Source: Streptococcus oralis (GTDB lineage: Bacteria; Bacillota; Bacilli; Lactobacillales; Streptococcaceae). From it: 64,000 bases of DNA. The translations under genes and the position numbers were made by a program. The first letter of the stretch is position 1; the number at the start of each line of letters is the position of its first letter. This document shows positions 57,418 to 64,000 of the stretch, piece by piece. The notes under the pieces were generated by a model. It was given only the letters and a program-made list of their open reading frames with translations, searched no databases and had not been told where the DNA came from. The stretch is taken from NCBI RefSeq assembly GCF_019334565.1, contig NZ_CP079724.1, positions 1,757,001-1,821,000 of the forward strand, read 5' to 3'.

Positions 57418-58224
57418 CTATTTTTCGATAGAGGCTTTAAAAGCATCATCAATCAATTTGTCCAATTCCCCAGAATCCTTCAACTTCTGGATGGTTTTGT
57501 CAACCGCCTCTTTTAATTCTTTACTGTCTTTTTTCATCGCAACAGCGTAGGAATCTTCTTTGTCATTGTCAAAATCAAACTCAGCGATGGCTAGGTCTGG
57601 ATTATTCTCTACAAATCCTTTTGCCACTGGTTCCTCAAAGATAACCGCATCCAGTTGCCCTGATTTTAAATCTGTTATCAAATTTCCATTTTTAGGAAGT
57701 GAAACGAGAGAAGAATTCTGCAAGGTTTCTTTAGCCAGAGTTTCCTGGATAGAACCTTTCTGCGCTCCAACCTTTTTCTGAGCCAAATCCTTCACTGATT
57801 GGTAATTCATTAATTCAGATTTTCTTACGATAACCTTATTTTTCGAAGTGTAGTAGGGAATTGAAAAGTCGTAAACTTGACTTCTCTCTTCCGTTTTAGA
57901 AACACCTGATATGGCAAGATCGGCCTTACCTGAATCAAGACTAGCCAGTACATTGTCAAAACTCATTGGAGAGAACTCCACTTCTACACCCAGTTCCTTT
58001 GCGATGGCTTTGGCTAGCTCAACATCTGAACCTACAATCTGATTTTTCCCATCGACCAATTTCTGATATTCAAATGGAGCAAACTCTGGATTTAGGGCCA
58101 CCACCAATTTTCCTTTAGCTTTAATGGCTTCAACACCTTGGGATTGAGTGTTACTACAAGCAAATAATAAGGGAAACATAAGCAAACCAAACATCGTCAT
58201 CAACACCTTCTTCACTTTATTCAT
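57418..58224 (-). CDS. Amino-acid ABC transporter substrate-binding lipoprotein
   Basis: A 268-residue family-3 solute-binding protein with lipobox LLFAC near residue 23 and blocks NPEFAPFEYQ, GSDVELAKAIAKELGVEVEF and ADLAISGVSKTEERSQVYDFS. It is first in the operon with argG and argH, so arginine, citrulline or a related amino acid is the likely ligand. The corresponding pneumococcal gene is described as an arginine-type binding protein (ArtP/AbpA group). No permease is adjacent. Confidence 0.87.
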   Translation of the reverse strand: MNKVKKVLMTMFGLLMFPLLFACSNTQSQGVEAIKAKGKLVVALNPEFAPFEYQKLVDGKNQIVGSDVELAKAIAKELGVEVEFSPMSFDNVLASLDSGKADLAISGVSKTEERSQVYDFSIPYYTSKNKVIVRKSELMNYQSVKDLAQKKVGAQKGSIQETLAKETLQNSSLVSLPKNGNLITDLKSGQLDAVIFEEPVAKGFVENNPDLAIAEFDFDNDKEDSYAVAMKKDSKELKEAVDKTIQKLKDSGELDKLIDDAFKASIEK

Positions 58225-58259
58225 AAAAGAGCCTCCTTTTATTTTTATACTTTATTATT

Positions 58260-58294
58260 GTATAAATAATACTCTTACCGTTCTCGTTTGTCAA
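58260..58294 (-). promoter_or_regulatory. Promoter of the arginine operon with candidate ArgR site
   Basis: Minus strand TTGACA (58289-58294), 17 bp, TATTAT (58266-58271). The palindromic GTATTATTTATAC (58260-58272) overlaps the -10, placed as an ArgR repressor site could be. The promoter is clear; the operator is inferred. Confidence 0.75.
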
Positions 58295-58330
58295 GAAAAA
58301 ACTGTATTTTATTTCATTTAAATCAAGAAA

Positions 58331-58368
58331 AAGCTTATTATATGATATATTTTACACATAATAAGCTT
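58331..58368. repeat. 11-bp perfect inverted repeat
   Basis: AAGCTTATTAT (58331-58341) and ATAATAAGCTT (58358-58368) with a 16-nt AT-rich spacer, in the gap between the arginine operon promoter and the LysM gene. No T-run follows. Role unknown. Confidence 0.6.
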
Positions 58369-58469
58369 ATTTATACTATTTGAGTTTTAAAACAATTTGA
58401 AGAATTTAGTCGAAATTATACAAACAGAGCATTACTGAGAAGATCCTTACACTTTTTGTTATAGAGAAA

Positions 58470-58493
58470 CAAAAAAAGAGCCCTAAAGGACTC
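58470..58493 (-). terminator. Terminator of the LysM gene
   Basis: AGAGTCC/GGGCTCT stem, TTTA loop, TTTTTTT on the minus strand. Confidence 0.88.
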
Positions 58494-58501
58494 TTGTATT
58501 C

Positions 58502-59137
58502 TTAATACCAACCGTTGTTAAGCCAGAAGTTCTTGGCAGCTGTCCATGAACCGTAACGTCCTGCAACGTAGGCATCTGCTACACGCTCTTGGTTTTCAGC
58601 TGAGTAGTCACCGTTCAAGTATGAATCTGTCAATTGGTAACGTCCGATGTAACGTCCGTTTGTAGCAGTGTAGCTACCACCTGATTCTTTTTGAGCGATC
58701 CATTCTTTGGCTTCTGCTTCAGAACCACTTACAGTAGAAGTTGCTGCAGTGTTGCTTTCTGCTGCTGGAGCTGCAGGTGCAGCTGGCGCTTCATAAGTTG
58801 TTGTTTCAGTTACTTCTTCTGCAGTTTCTTCCGCAGCTGCTGGTGCTTCATAAGTTGTTGTTGAAGCTGCAGCGGTTGCAGTTGCTGTCGATGGAGCTGT
58901 TCCTTCGATAACCAAAACTTGGTCAACATAGATAAGGTGAATATCTTTGATGTTGTTTTTTGCTGCCAATTTTTCAACAGTTGTGTTGTACTTCTCAGCA
59001 ATTTCTGAAAGAGTGTCACCTGATTTAACTGTGTAAGTTACAGTTTCTTGTGCAGATGCAAGTGATGGAGCAAAGAAAGCAAGCAAAGCTGCTACTCCTG
59101 CGATAGTTGTTTTAATTTTTTTAGTTGTTAATGACAT
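58502..59137 (-). CDS. Secreted LysM protein with transglycosylase-like C-terminal domain
   Basis: A 211-residue wall protein: signal peptide (cleavage after ASA near residue 29), one LysM domain (TYTVKSGDTLSEIAEKYN) that binds peptidoglycan, a Thr/Ala/Pro/Glu-rich linker with two copies of TTTYEAPA, and a C-terminal domain (EWIAQKESGGSYTATNGRYI to SWTAAKNFWLNNGWY) of the lysozyme-fold transglycosylase-like type with a candidate catalytic Glu. The start at 59137 follows AAGGAG by 12 nt; ATG 59158 overlaps that site. The pneumococcal homologue is reported in the WalRK (VicRK) regulon. Confidence 0.87.
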   Translation of the reverse strand: MSLTTKKIKTTIAGVAALLAFFAPSLASAQETVTYTVKSGDTLSEIAEKYNTTVEKLAAKNNIKDIHLIYVDQVLVIEGTAPSTATATAAASTTTYEAPAAAEETAEEVTETTTYEAPAAPAAPAAESNTAATSTVSGSEAEAKEWIAQKESGGSYTATNGRYIGRYQLTDSYLNGDYSAENQERVADAYVAGRYGSWTAAKNFWLNNGWY

Positions 59138-59188
59138 ATCTAAAAATTCTCCTTCCATTGGATATATCTATGATACCTTTTAAATGTT

Positions 59189-59204
59189 ACCGTTGTTTAA
59201 CGGT
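59189..59204. promoter_or_regulatory. ACCGTT inverted repeat upstream of the LysM gene
   Basis: ACCGTT-GTTT-AACGGT palindrome; a third ACCGTT copy lies near 59240. It overlaps the likely promoter region, so it may be an operator. Confidence 0.4.
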
Positions 59205-59339
59205 TTTATGTAGAAATATTACAAAAATGTTTTATATTTACCGTTTTAAGGAGGTTTTTGTCACAAAAGGCCTTATTTTATACTCTCTTTAATCATTTTA
59301 AGCTTTTGATAAGGGAAATAAGCGCAGAGGTCCATTCTT

Positions 59340-59348
59340 TGATATAAT
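59340..59348 (+). promoter_or_regulatory. Extended -10 promoter of sdaAB
   Basis: TGATATAAT (TATAAT = 59343-59348), 30 bp before the sdaAB start; AAGGGGAAAC is the ribosome site. Confidence 0.65.
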
Positions 59349-59378
59349 AGATACAAGAATCTTTGTAAGGGGAAACAG

Positions 59379-60050
59379 ATGCACTCACTTCGTTTTCAAT
59401 CTGTCTTTGACATTATCGGACCAGTTATGATTGGCCCATCAAGTAGCCATACTGCTGGAGCTGTTCGCATCGGGAAAATCGTCTCTTCCATCTTTGATGA
59501 TACGCCGACAGAAGTCGAATTCCAATTATTTAATTCATTTGCCAAAACCTACCGTGGTCATGGAACCGACCTTGCTCTCGTAGCTGGTATATTAGGTATG
59601 GATACGGACGATCCCGACATTCCAAATAGCCTTGAGATTGCCCATAAACGTGGCATCAAGATTGTCTGGACCATTCAGAAAGACAGCAACGCTCCTCATC
59701 CTAATACCACTAAAATTACTGTGAAGAATGAACACAAATCCATCAGTGTGACAGGAATTTCCATCGGTGGAGGAAATATCCAAGTTACGGAACTTAACGG
59801 CTTTGCTGTCTCTCTCAACATGAACACACCAACCATTATCATCGTACATCAGGATGTTCCAGGTATGATTGCCCATGTTACTGAAGCCCTCTCTCGTTTT
59901 GATATCAATATCGCTCAGATGAATGTGACTAGGGAAAAAGCTGGAGAAAAAGCCATCATGATTATCGAAGTTGATAGTCGAAGTTGCGAAGAGGCGATTG
60001 AAGAAATCCGAAAAATCCCTCATCTCCACAATGTCAATTTCTTTAAGTAG
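59379..60050 (+). CDS. sdaAB: L-serine dehydratase, beta subunit
   Basis: A 223-residue subunit. N-terminal block DIIGPVMIGPSSSHTAGAVR and C-terminal ACT domain (HQDVPGMIAHVTEAL). With the alpha subunit it deaminates L-serine to pyruvate and ammonia. The alpha gene starts 9 bp downstream. Confidence 0.93.
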   Translation: MHSLRFQSVFDIIGPVMIGPSSSHTAGAVRIGKIVSSIFDDTPTEVEFQLFNSFAKTYRGHGTDLALVAGILGMDTDDPDIPNSLEIAHKRGIKIVWTIQKDSNAPHPNTTKITVKNEHKSISVTGISIGGGNIQVTELNGFAVSLNMNTPTIIIVHQDVPGMIAHVTEALSRFDINIAQMNVTREKAGEKAIMIIEVDSRSCEEAIEEIRKIPHLHNVNFFK

Positions 60051-60058
60051 GAGGAAAC

Positions 60059-60931
60059 ATGTTTTATTCTATCAAAGAATTGGTCGAGCAGGCGGATCTA
60101 GACTTCCAAGGAAATGTCGCAGAACTCATGATTGCGACAGAATATCAACTAACCGGTCGGGAACGTCCAGAAGTTCTCCTCCTCATGGAACGCAATCTAG
60201 AAGTCATGAAAGCCTCTGTCGAGCTCGGTCTCAGTGAAAATAAATCCCGTAGTGGCTTAACGGGTGGAGACGCGGCCAAACTAGACCGCCATCTCAAAAG
60301 TGGCAAGGCCTTGTCTGACTTTACCATCCTATCAGCAGCCCGTAATGCCATCGCGGTCAATGAACACAATGCGAAGATGGGCTTGGTCTGCGCCACTCCA
60401 ACCGCAGGAAGTGCTGGCTGTCTGCCAGCCGTTCTCACTGCTGCTATCCAAAAATTAGACCTTAGCCACGAAGAACAGCTGGATTTCCTCTTTGCTGCTG
60501 GTGCCTTTGGATTGGTTATCGCAAACAATGCCTCTATCTCAGGTGCTGAAGGTGGCTGTCAGGCCGAAGTTGGCTCTGCCTCTGCCATGAGTGCCGCAGC
60601 CTTAACCTTGGCTGCAGGTGGAACCCCCTATCAGGCTAGCCAAGCCATCGCCTTTGTCATTAAAAATATGCTGGGCCTCATCTGCGATCCCGTCGCTGGT
60701 TTGGTCGAAGTTCCCTGTGTTAAACGCAATGCCATGGGAGCCAGCTTTGCCTTTATCGCAGCAGACATGGCCTTGGCAGGTATCGAGTCTAAGATCCCTG
60801 TTGACGAAGTCATCGATGCCATGTACCAAGTCGGATCGAGTCTTCCAACTGCCTTTCGTGAAACAGCTGAGGGTGGACTCGCCGCTACACCTACTGGTCG
60901 CCGCCTACAAAAAGAAATCTTCGGAGAATAA
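60059..60931 (+). CDS. sdaAA: L-serine dehydratase, iron-sulfur alpha subunit
   Basis: A 290-residue subunit with the cysteines that hold the 4Fe-4S cluster (VCATPTAGSAGCLPAV, EGGCQAEVGSA, GLICDPVAGLVEVPCVKRNA). The cluster acts as Lewis acid on the serine hydroxyl. Operon with sdaAB upstream and the HAD gene 28 bp downstream. Confidence 0.94.
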   Translation: MFYSIKELVEQADLDFQGNVAELMIATEYQLTGRERPEVLLLMERNLEVMKASVELGLSENKSRSGLTGGDAAKLDRHLKSGKALSDFTILSAARNAIAVNEHNAKMGLVCATPTAGSAGCLPAVLTAAIQKLDLSHEEQLDFLFAAGAFGLVIANNASISGAEGGCQAEVGSASAMSAAALTLAAGGTPYQASQAIAFVIKNMLGLICDPVAGLVEVPCVKRNAMGASFAFIAADMALAGIESKIPVDEVIDAMYQVGSSLPTAFRETAEGGLAATPTGRRLQKEIFGE

Positions 60932-60958
60932 GCTTATCTATATCTATTAGGAGAAACT

Positions 60959-61588
60959 ATGCCCTCTATCTCAGCAATCTTTTTTGATCTAGACGGAACC
61001 CTGGTTGACAGTTCCATCGGGATCCACAATGCCTTTACCTATACCTTTGAACAACTAGGAGTTCCGAGTCCTGATGCCAAAACCATTCGTGGTTTCATGG
61101 GGCCACCACTTGAAAGTAGTTTTGCAACATGCCTTCCCAAGAAACAAATCCCAGAGGCTGTGCAGATATACCGCTCTTACTACAAGGAAAAAGGAATCCA
61201 CGAAGCCCAACTCTTCCCCCGAATAACGGAATTGCTTCAAGAGCTTTCGCAAAACTACCCTCTCTACATCACTACAACAAAGAATACTCCTACTGCTCAT
61301 GATATGACTAAAAATCTGGGAATCCATCATTTCTTTGATGGCATTTATGGTTCTAGTCCTGAAACACCACACAAGGCGGATGTCATCCGTTACGCCTTGC
61401 AAACGCATCAACTCCTTGCAGACCAAGTCCTCATCATTGGGGACACCAAGTTTGATATGATCGGAGCTCAAGAAACTGGCATTAAAAAGTTTGCTGTTAC
61501 TTGGGGATTTGGAGAAGAGGCTGATTTACTCAGCTATCAGCCTGACTGGATTGCCCGTACCATTGACGATATCATTAGCCAGCTCTAA
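60959..61588 (+). CDS. HAD-superfamily phosphatase (phosphoglycolate phosphatase-like)
   Basis: A 209-residue HAD hydrolase: nucleophile motif FFDLDGTLVDSS near residue 8, second motif ITTTKN, third motif Lys in PHKADVI and acidic pair IIGDTKFDM. The cap is helical. Substrate not predictable; the gph annotation often used is only family-level. Last gene of the sda operon. Confidence 0.88.
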   Translation: MPSISAIFFDLDGTLVDSSIGIHNAFTYTFEQLGVPSPDAKTIRGFMGPPLESSFATCLPKKQIPEAVQIYRSYYKEKGIHEAQLFPRITELLQELSQNYPLYITTTKNTPTAHDMTKNLGIHHFFDGIYGSSPETPHKADVIRYALQTHQLLADQVLIIGDTKFDMIGAQETGIKKFAVTWGFGEEADLLSYQPDWIARTIDDIISQL

Positions 61589-61594
61589 CCATAC

Positions 61595-61638
61595 AAAAAT
61601 ACTCCTAACACTAGTGAACTAGGTTGAGGAGTATTTTT
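61595..61638. terminator. Terminator after the HAD gene
   Basis: A 12-bp stem (61595-61606 with 61627-61638), T-run on the plus strand and A-run on the other side, so usable from both directions. Confidence 0.85.
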
Positions 61639-61675
61639 TATATGTTGTTACTATCAGAAGGAATCAACTCCATGC

Positions 61676-61862
61676 TTAAGCAGTAATTTGATCCTGTTCT
61701 TCAGTATCTGCATCTTCATCCTTCTTACTTGGCCAAGCAAGCATCACAATAAGAGCAATCGGTCCAACGATAGGAACCAAAGCTATGAAAATAAAGGCCC
61801 AGTGGAAACCAGCGTCTCGTAAGCGGCGAAGCGACTCAGCCGTTTTTAAATGAAGTAGAAAT
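61676..61862 (-). pseudogene. 3' fragment of a second DUF805 gene
   Basis: The last ~55 residues read SLRRLRDAGFHWAFIF and ALVPIVGPIALIVMLAWPSKK, closely resembling residues 78-112 of the DUF805 gene just upstream (RRLRDVGIHWAYIFIVLVPLG). The N-terminal two thirds are missing and no ribosome site or start is seen. A tandem duplicate that lost its 5' part is the simplest reading. Confidence 0.65.
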
Positions 61863-61865
61863 ATC

Positions 61866-62294
61866 TTAATATTTTCGTACCATTTCTTCAAACCGAGAGT
61901 CTTCCGTATTCTCTTTATCTTTATCTTTTTCACTATTCTCTATCACTTTTTCTCCAAATCGTTGACTTGGCATAGCGAGCATAACGAGCAGTGTTATTGC
62001 ACCCAAAGGGACAAGTACAATAAAGATATAGGCCCAATGGATACCCACATCTCGTAAGCGACGTACTATCAGTGCTAGTAGAGGAACAAACTCTACTATA
62101 AACAAAATAATACACATACTGAAGACCGCAATATTCCTGATGGCTTTATCAGATTCTACTCCAGTAAAAAGTGAGTAGTAGGCGGGCAAGAAAATCACCA
62201 TATTTAGTAGCCAAACCCACCAAAATTCTGGACGGTTGGAACGACCAGAAAAATTTGCATAGCCTTTGAAAAAACTCCTAATAGCACTCAGCAT
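61866..62294 (-). CDS. DUF805 membrane protein
   Basis: A 142-residue protein: FFKGYANFSGRSNRPEFWWVWLLN (DUF805 start), four predicted helices, the signature VRRLRDVGIHWAYIF, and a long Lys/Glu/Asp tail (about 115-142). Family function unknown. The SD AGGAGA precedes the ATG. The 248-bp gap upstream contains no further gene. Confidence 0.85.
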   Translation of the reverse strand: MLSAIRSFFKGYANFSGRSNRPEFWWVWLLNMVIFLPAYYSLFTGVESDKAIRNIAVFSMCIILFIVEFVPLLALIVRRLRDVGIHWAYIFIVLVPLGAITLLVMLAMPSQRFGEKVIENSEKDKDKENTEDSRFEEMVRKY

Positions 62295-62475
62295 ACAAAA
62301 AATCTCCTTTTGATTTTAATACTTATTTCGCAAAGTTATGTTACCAGCTTAAAAAAGAGGTAGTTTTTAGATTGTCTGAAATCACTCTCCTGATAGATCA
62401 CATAACATCGTCCCTTGAATAGTTGTGCTTATTAAACCTTTGAAATATCCGATGTTCTCTACTCTCTATTTATAA

Positions 62476-62507
62476 AAACCAGCTTTCTGATTTCCTCAGA
62501 AAACTGG
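62476..62507 (-). terminator. Terminator of the CapD-like gene
   Basis: Stem 62479-62490 with 62496-62507 (one G-U pair on the minus strand), followed by TTTTTATA. Confidence 0.85.
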
Positions 62508-62543
62508 CGATAGTTGTTTCATTATGAAGGTAGATGGACACTC

Positions 62544-64000
62544 TTACTCAGCATGAGTTGTCTCATTTGCAAAGGAAATGATTGCTTCTTTGAGCTCATC
62601 TCCGCTGAGTGAACGGAACTCTTCAATCTTTTGATCAATAGCTTCTAGCGGCATGACATTTACCTTACCAACGAAAATCTTGTCCATGACTTGGTTATCA
62701 ACCAATTCGGTCGAAACCAAGAGTTCTTCATAGAGTTTTTCACCCGGACGAATACCAACCTCAACGATTGGAATTTCACTTTCCGTGTGCCCACTTAGAA
62801 GGACCATTTTCTTAGCCAAGTCATAGATTTTAACTGGTTTGCCCATATCGAGGATAAAGACTTCTCCGTCCTTAGCATAAGCGCCAGCATGGATTACTAG
62901 ACGGCTAGCCTCTGGAATGGTCATGAAGTAACGTGTCATACGGAAGTCTGTTACTGTTACAGGACCGCCTTCAGCAATCTGACGTTCAAAGACAGGAATC
63001 ACACTACCACGACTACCGAGAACATTCCCAAAACGGACTGCACAGTAGGTTGATTTGCTACGTTGGTTAAAGCCAGTGACAATCAATTCTGCCACGCGCT
63101 TAGTCGCACCCATAACATTCGGTGGATTGACCGCCTTGTCAGTCGAAATCATGACCATCTTAGGTACTTTGGCTTCATCAACAGCCTTGGCAACATTGTA
63201 GGTACCGAGGATATTGTTCTTGAAGGCTTCTTTTGGATTGCGCTCCATCATCGGAACGTGTTTGTGGGCTGCAGCATGGTAAACGATGGCTGGTTTGTAC
63301 TGCTCAAACACCTGCAAGAGACGGTCATAGTCTTGAATATCTGCAATAACTGGCACATAATCAATCCCTTGGTATGTACGGATCAATTCATGATAAACGA
63401 GATAGATTGAGTTTTCACCATGTCCAAGCAAGACGATACGCTCGGGATTGAAGCGACTAACCTGACGACAAATCTCCGAACCAATCGAACCACCGGCTCC
63501 TGTCACCAAGATGGTCTTGCCTGTAATCTCAGTACCCAGACGCGATTCGTCGAGACGAATTTCCTGACGGCCCAAAAGGTCTGTGATATCAATTTTCTGG
63601 AAGCCGCTGCCTGATTGATGGAGTCCTTGAACGACTGTCTCAACCTTAGGCATCTTGTAACATTTGACGCCTAGCTTATTACACATCTGCAAGATGCGTT
63701 CGTACTCTGATGGGTCAAGCGAAGGGATTGCTACGATAACACGCTCGATTTGGTGACGTTTAGCTAATTCAGGCAGATTATCATAAGAGCCCAAAACTGG
63801 GATTCCACCTAGTTTTTGTCCCTTTTTCTTTTCATCGTTATCCAAAATCCCCACTAGCTCAAGGTCGCTAGTTGGGTGTTGGTAGCTGTTCATAAAGAGG
63901 GCACCACCATCACCAGCACCAATCAAGAAGGTCCGACGGTGTTCTCCATCTCCACTACCTTTTTTACGTTTAGAATAAATCAACTGCCAAGTGATACGAG
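62544..64000 (-). CDS. CapD/WbpM-type nucleoside-sugar epimerase/dehydratase, 5' end beyond window
   Basis: At least 485 residues are visible and the frame stays open to the right edge, where RITWQLIYSKRKKG marks the end of the missing N-terminal membrane domain. A first Rossmann fold (FLIGAGDGGA) is followed by the catalytic SDR domain (TGAGGSIGSEICRQ, YHAAAHKHVPMMERN, MISTDKAVNPPNVMGATK). These enzymes modify UDP-sugars for capsule or wall polysaccharide. The Tyr of the usual YxxxK site is replaced by Met in MGATK, as in the large FlaA1/WbpM-type dehydratases. Confidence 0.92.
   Translation of the reverse strand, partial: RITWQLIYSKRKKGSGDGEHRRTFLIGAGDGGALFMNSYQHPTSDLELVGILDNDEKKKGQKLGGIPVLGSYDNLPELAKRHQIERVIVAIPSLDPSEYERILQMCNKLGVKCYKMPKVETVVQGLHQSGSGFQKIDITDLLGRQEIRLDESRLGTEITGKTILVTGAGGSIGSEICRQVSRFNPERIVLLGHGENSIYLVYHELIRTYQGIDYVPVIADIQDYDRLLQVFEQYKPAIVYHAAAHKHVPMMERNPKEAFKNNILGTYNVAKAVDEAKVPKMVMISTDKAVNPPNVMGATKRVAELIVTGFNQRSKSTYCAVRFGNVLGSRGSVIPVFERQIAEGGPVTVTDFRMTRYFMTIPEASRLVIHAGAYAKDGEVFILDMGKPVKIYDLAKKMVLLSGHTESEIPIVEVGIRPGEKLYEELLVSTELVDNQVMDKIFVGKVNVMPLEAIDQKIEEFRSLSGDELKEAIISFANETTHAE

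Overview
The window is a piece of a low-GC Firmicutes chromosome and fits a mitis-group Streptococcus (S. mitis/oralis-like). Three things point there: proteins that read like pneumococcal HexA/HexB, MnmA, LysM protein and the CapD-type epimerase; two BOX-type intergenic repeats, which are typical of pneumococcus and its relatives; and a gene order that I recall from pneumococcal genomes (tsaB-rimI-tsaD, rpoY-rnjA, mnmG-nudix-mnmA, metQ-M20-metN-metP, HK07/RR07, ruvA-tag). The argS-argR-mutS-mutL-ruvA-tag run here is contiguous. As I recall, mutS and mutL are far apart in S. pneumoniae, so a non-pneumococcal species is more likely. No tRNA, rRNA, CRISPR array, complete IS element or prophage was seen.

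Layout. 1-8.4 kb: end of folC, the ireB-ruvX-DUF1292 cluster, a lipoprotein, spx, a P-type Mg2+ ATPase behind an elaborate leader (M-box riboswitch, terminator, 23-codon upstream ORF, two competing hairpins), an M24 peptidase and a nucleotidyltransferase. 8.4-17 kb: uvrA, corA, small genes, a BOX element, an LD-carboxypeptidase, a SemiSWEET, tag, ruvA and an XRE regulator. 17-25 kb: mutL split by one in-frame stop, a LytTR/DUF3021 pair, mutS, argR and argS. 25-32 kb: an array of degenerate hairpin repeats, an Nramp-like transporter, nrdI, and a YesMN-type two-component system with a DUF624 protein. 32-43.5 kb: an ECF S component, an accessory DltB/DltD pair with an overlooked DltX-like microprotein, the methionine uptake operon with its MET-box, AzlCD, a lipoprotein with a possibly leaderless mRNA, and a truncated Rgg regulator plus CPBP protease behind a SigX-type box. 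43.6-54.7 kb: tRNA t6A genes, three tandem small-RNA genes, rpoY-rnjA, a secreted/membrane protein pair, mnmG, nudix, a second BOX and mnmA. 54.7-64 kb: an amino-acid binding lipoprotein with argG and argH, a LysM cell-wall protein, L-serine dehydratase, a HAD phosphatase, DUF805 genes and the 3' part of a CapD-like epimerase/dehydratase.

How it fits together. Much of the window is informational housekeeping: mismatch, excision and recombination repair, tRNA modification, and RNA decay. Interleaved are metal transport (MgtA, CorA, Nramp-like), amino-acid uptake and synthesis (Met, Arg, Ser, branched-chain export) and envelope functions (Dlt-like acylation, LysM, LD-carboxypeptidase, CapD-like).

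The most unusual items are the DltB-DltD-DltX-like trio without DltA/DltC, the two-layer mgtA leader, the three tandem small RNAs beside rpoY, the hairpin array after argS, and the mutL nonsense codon.
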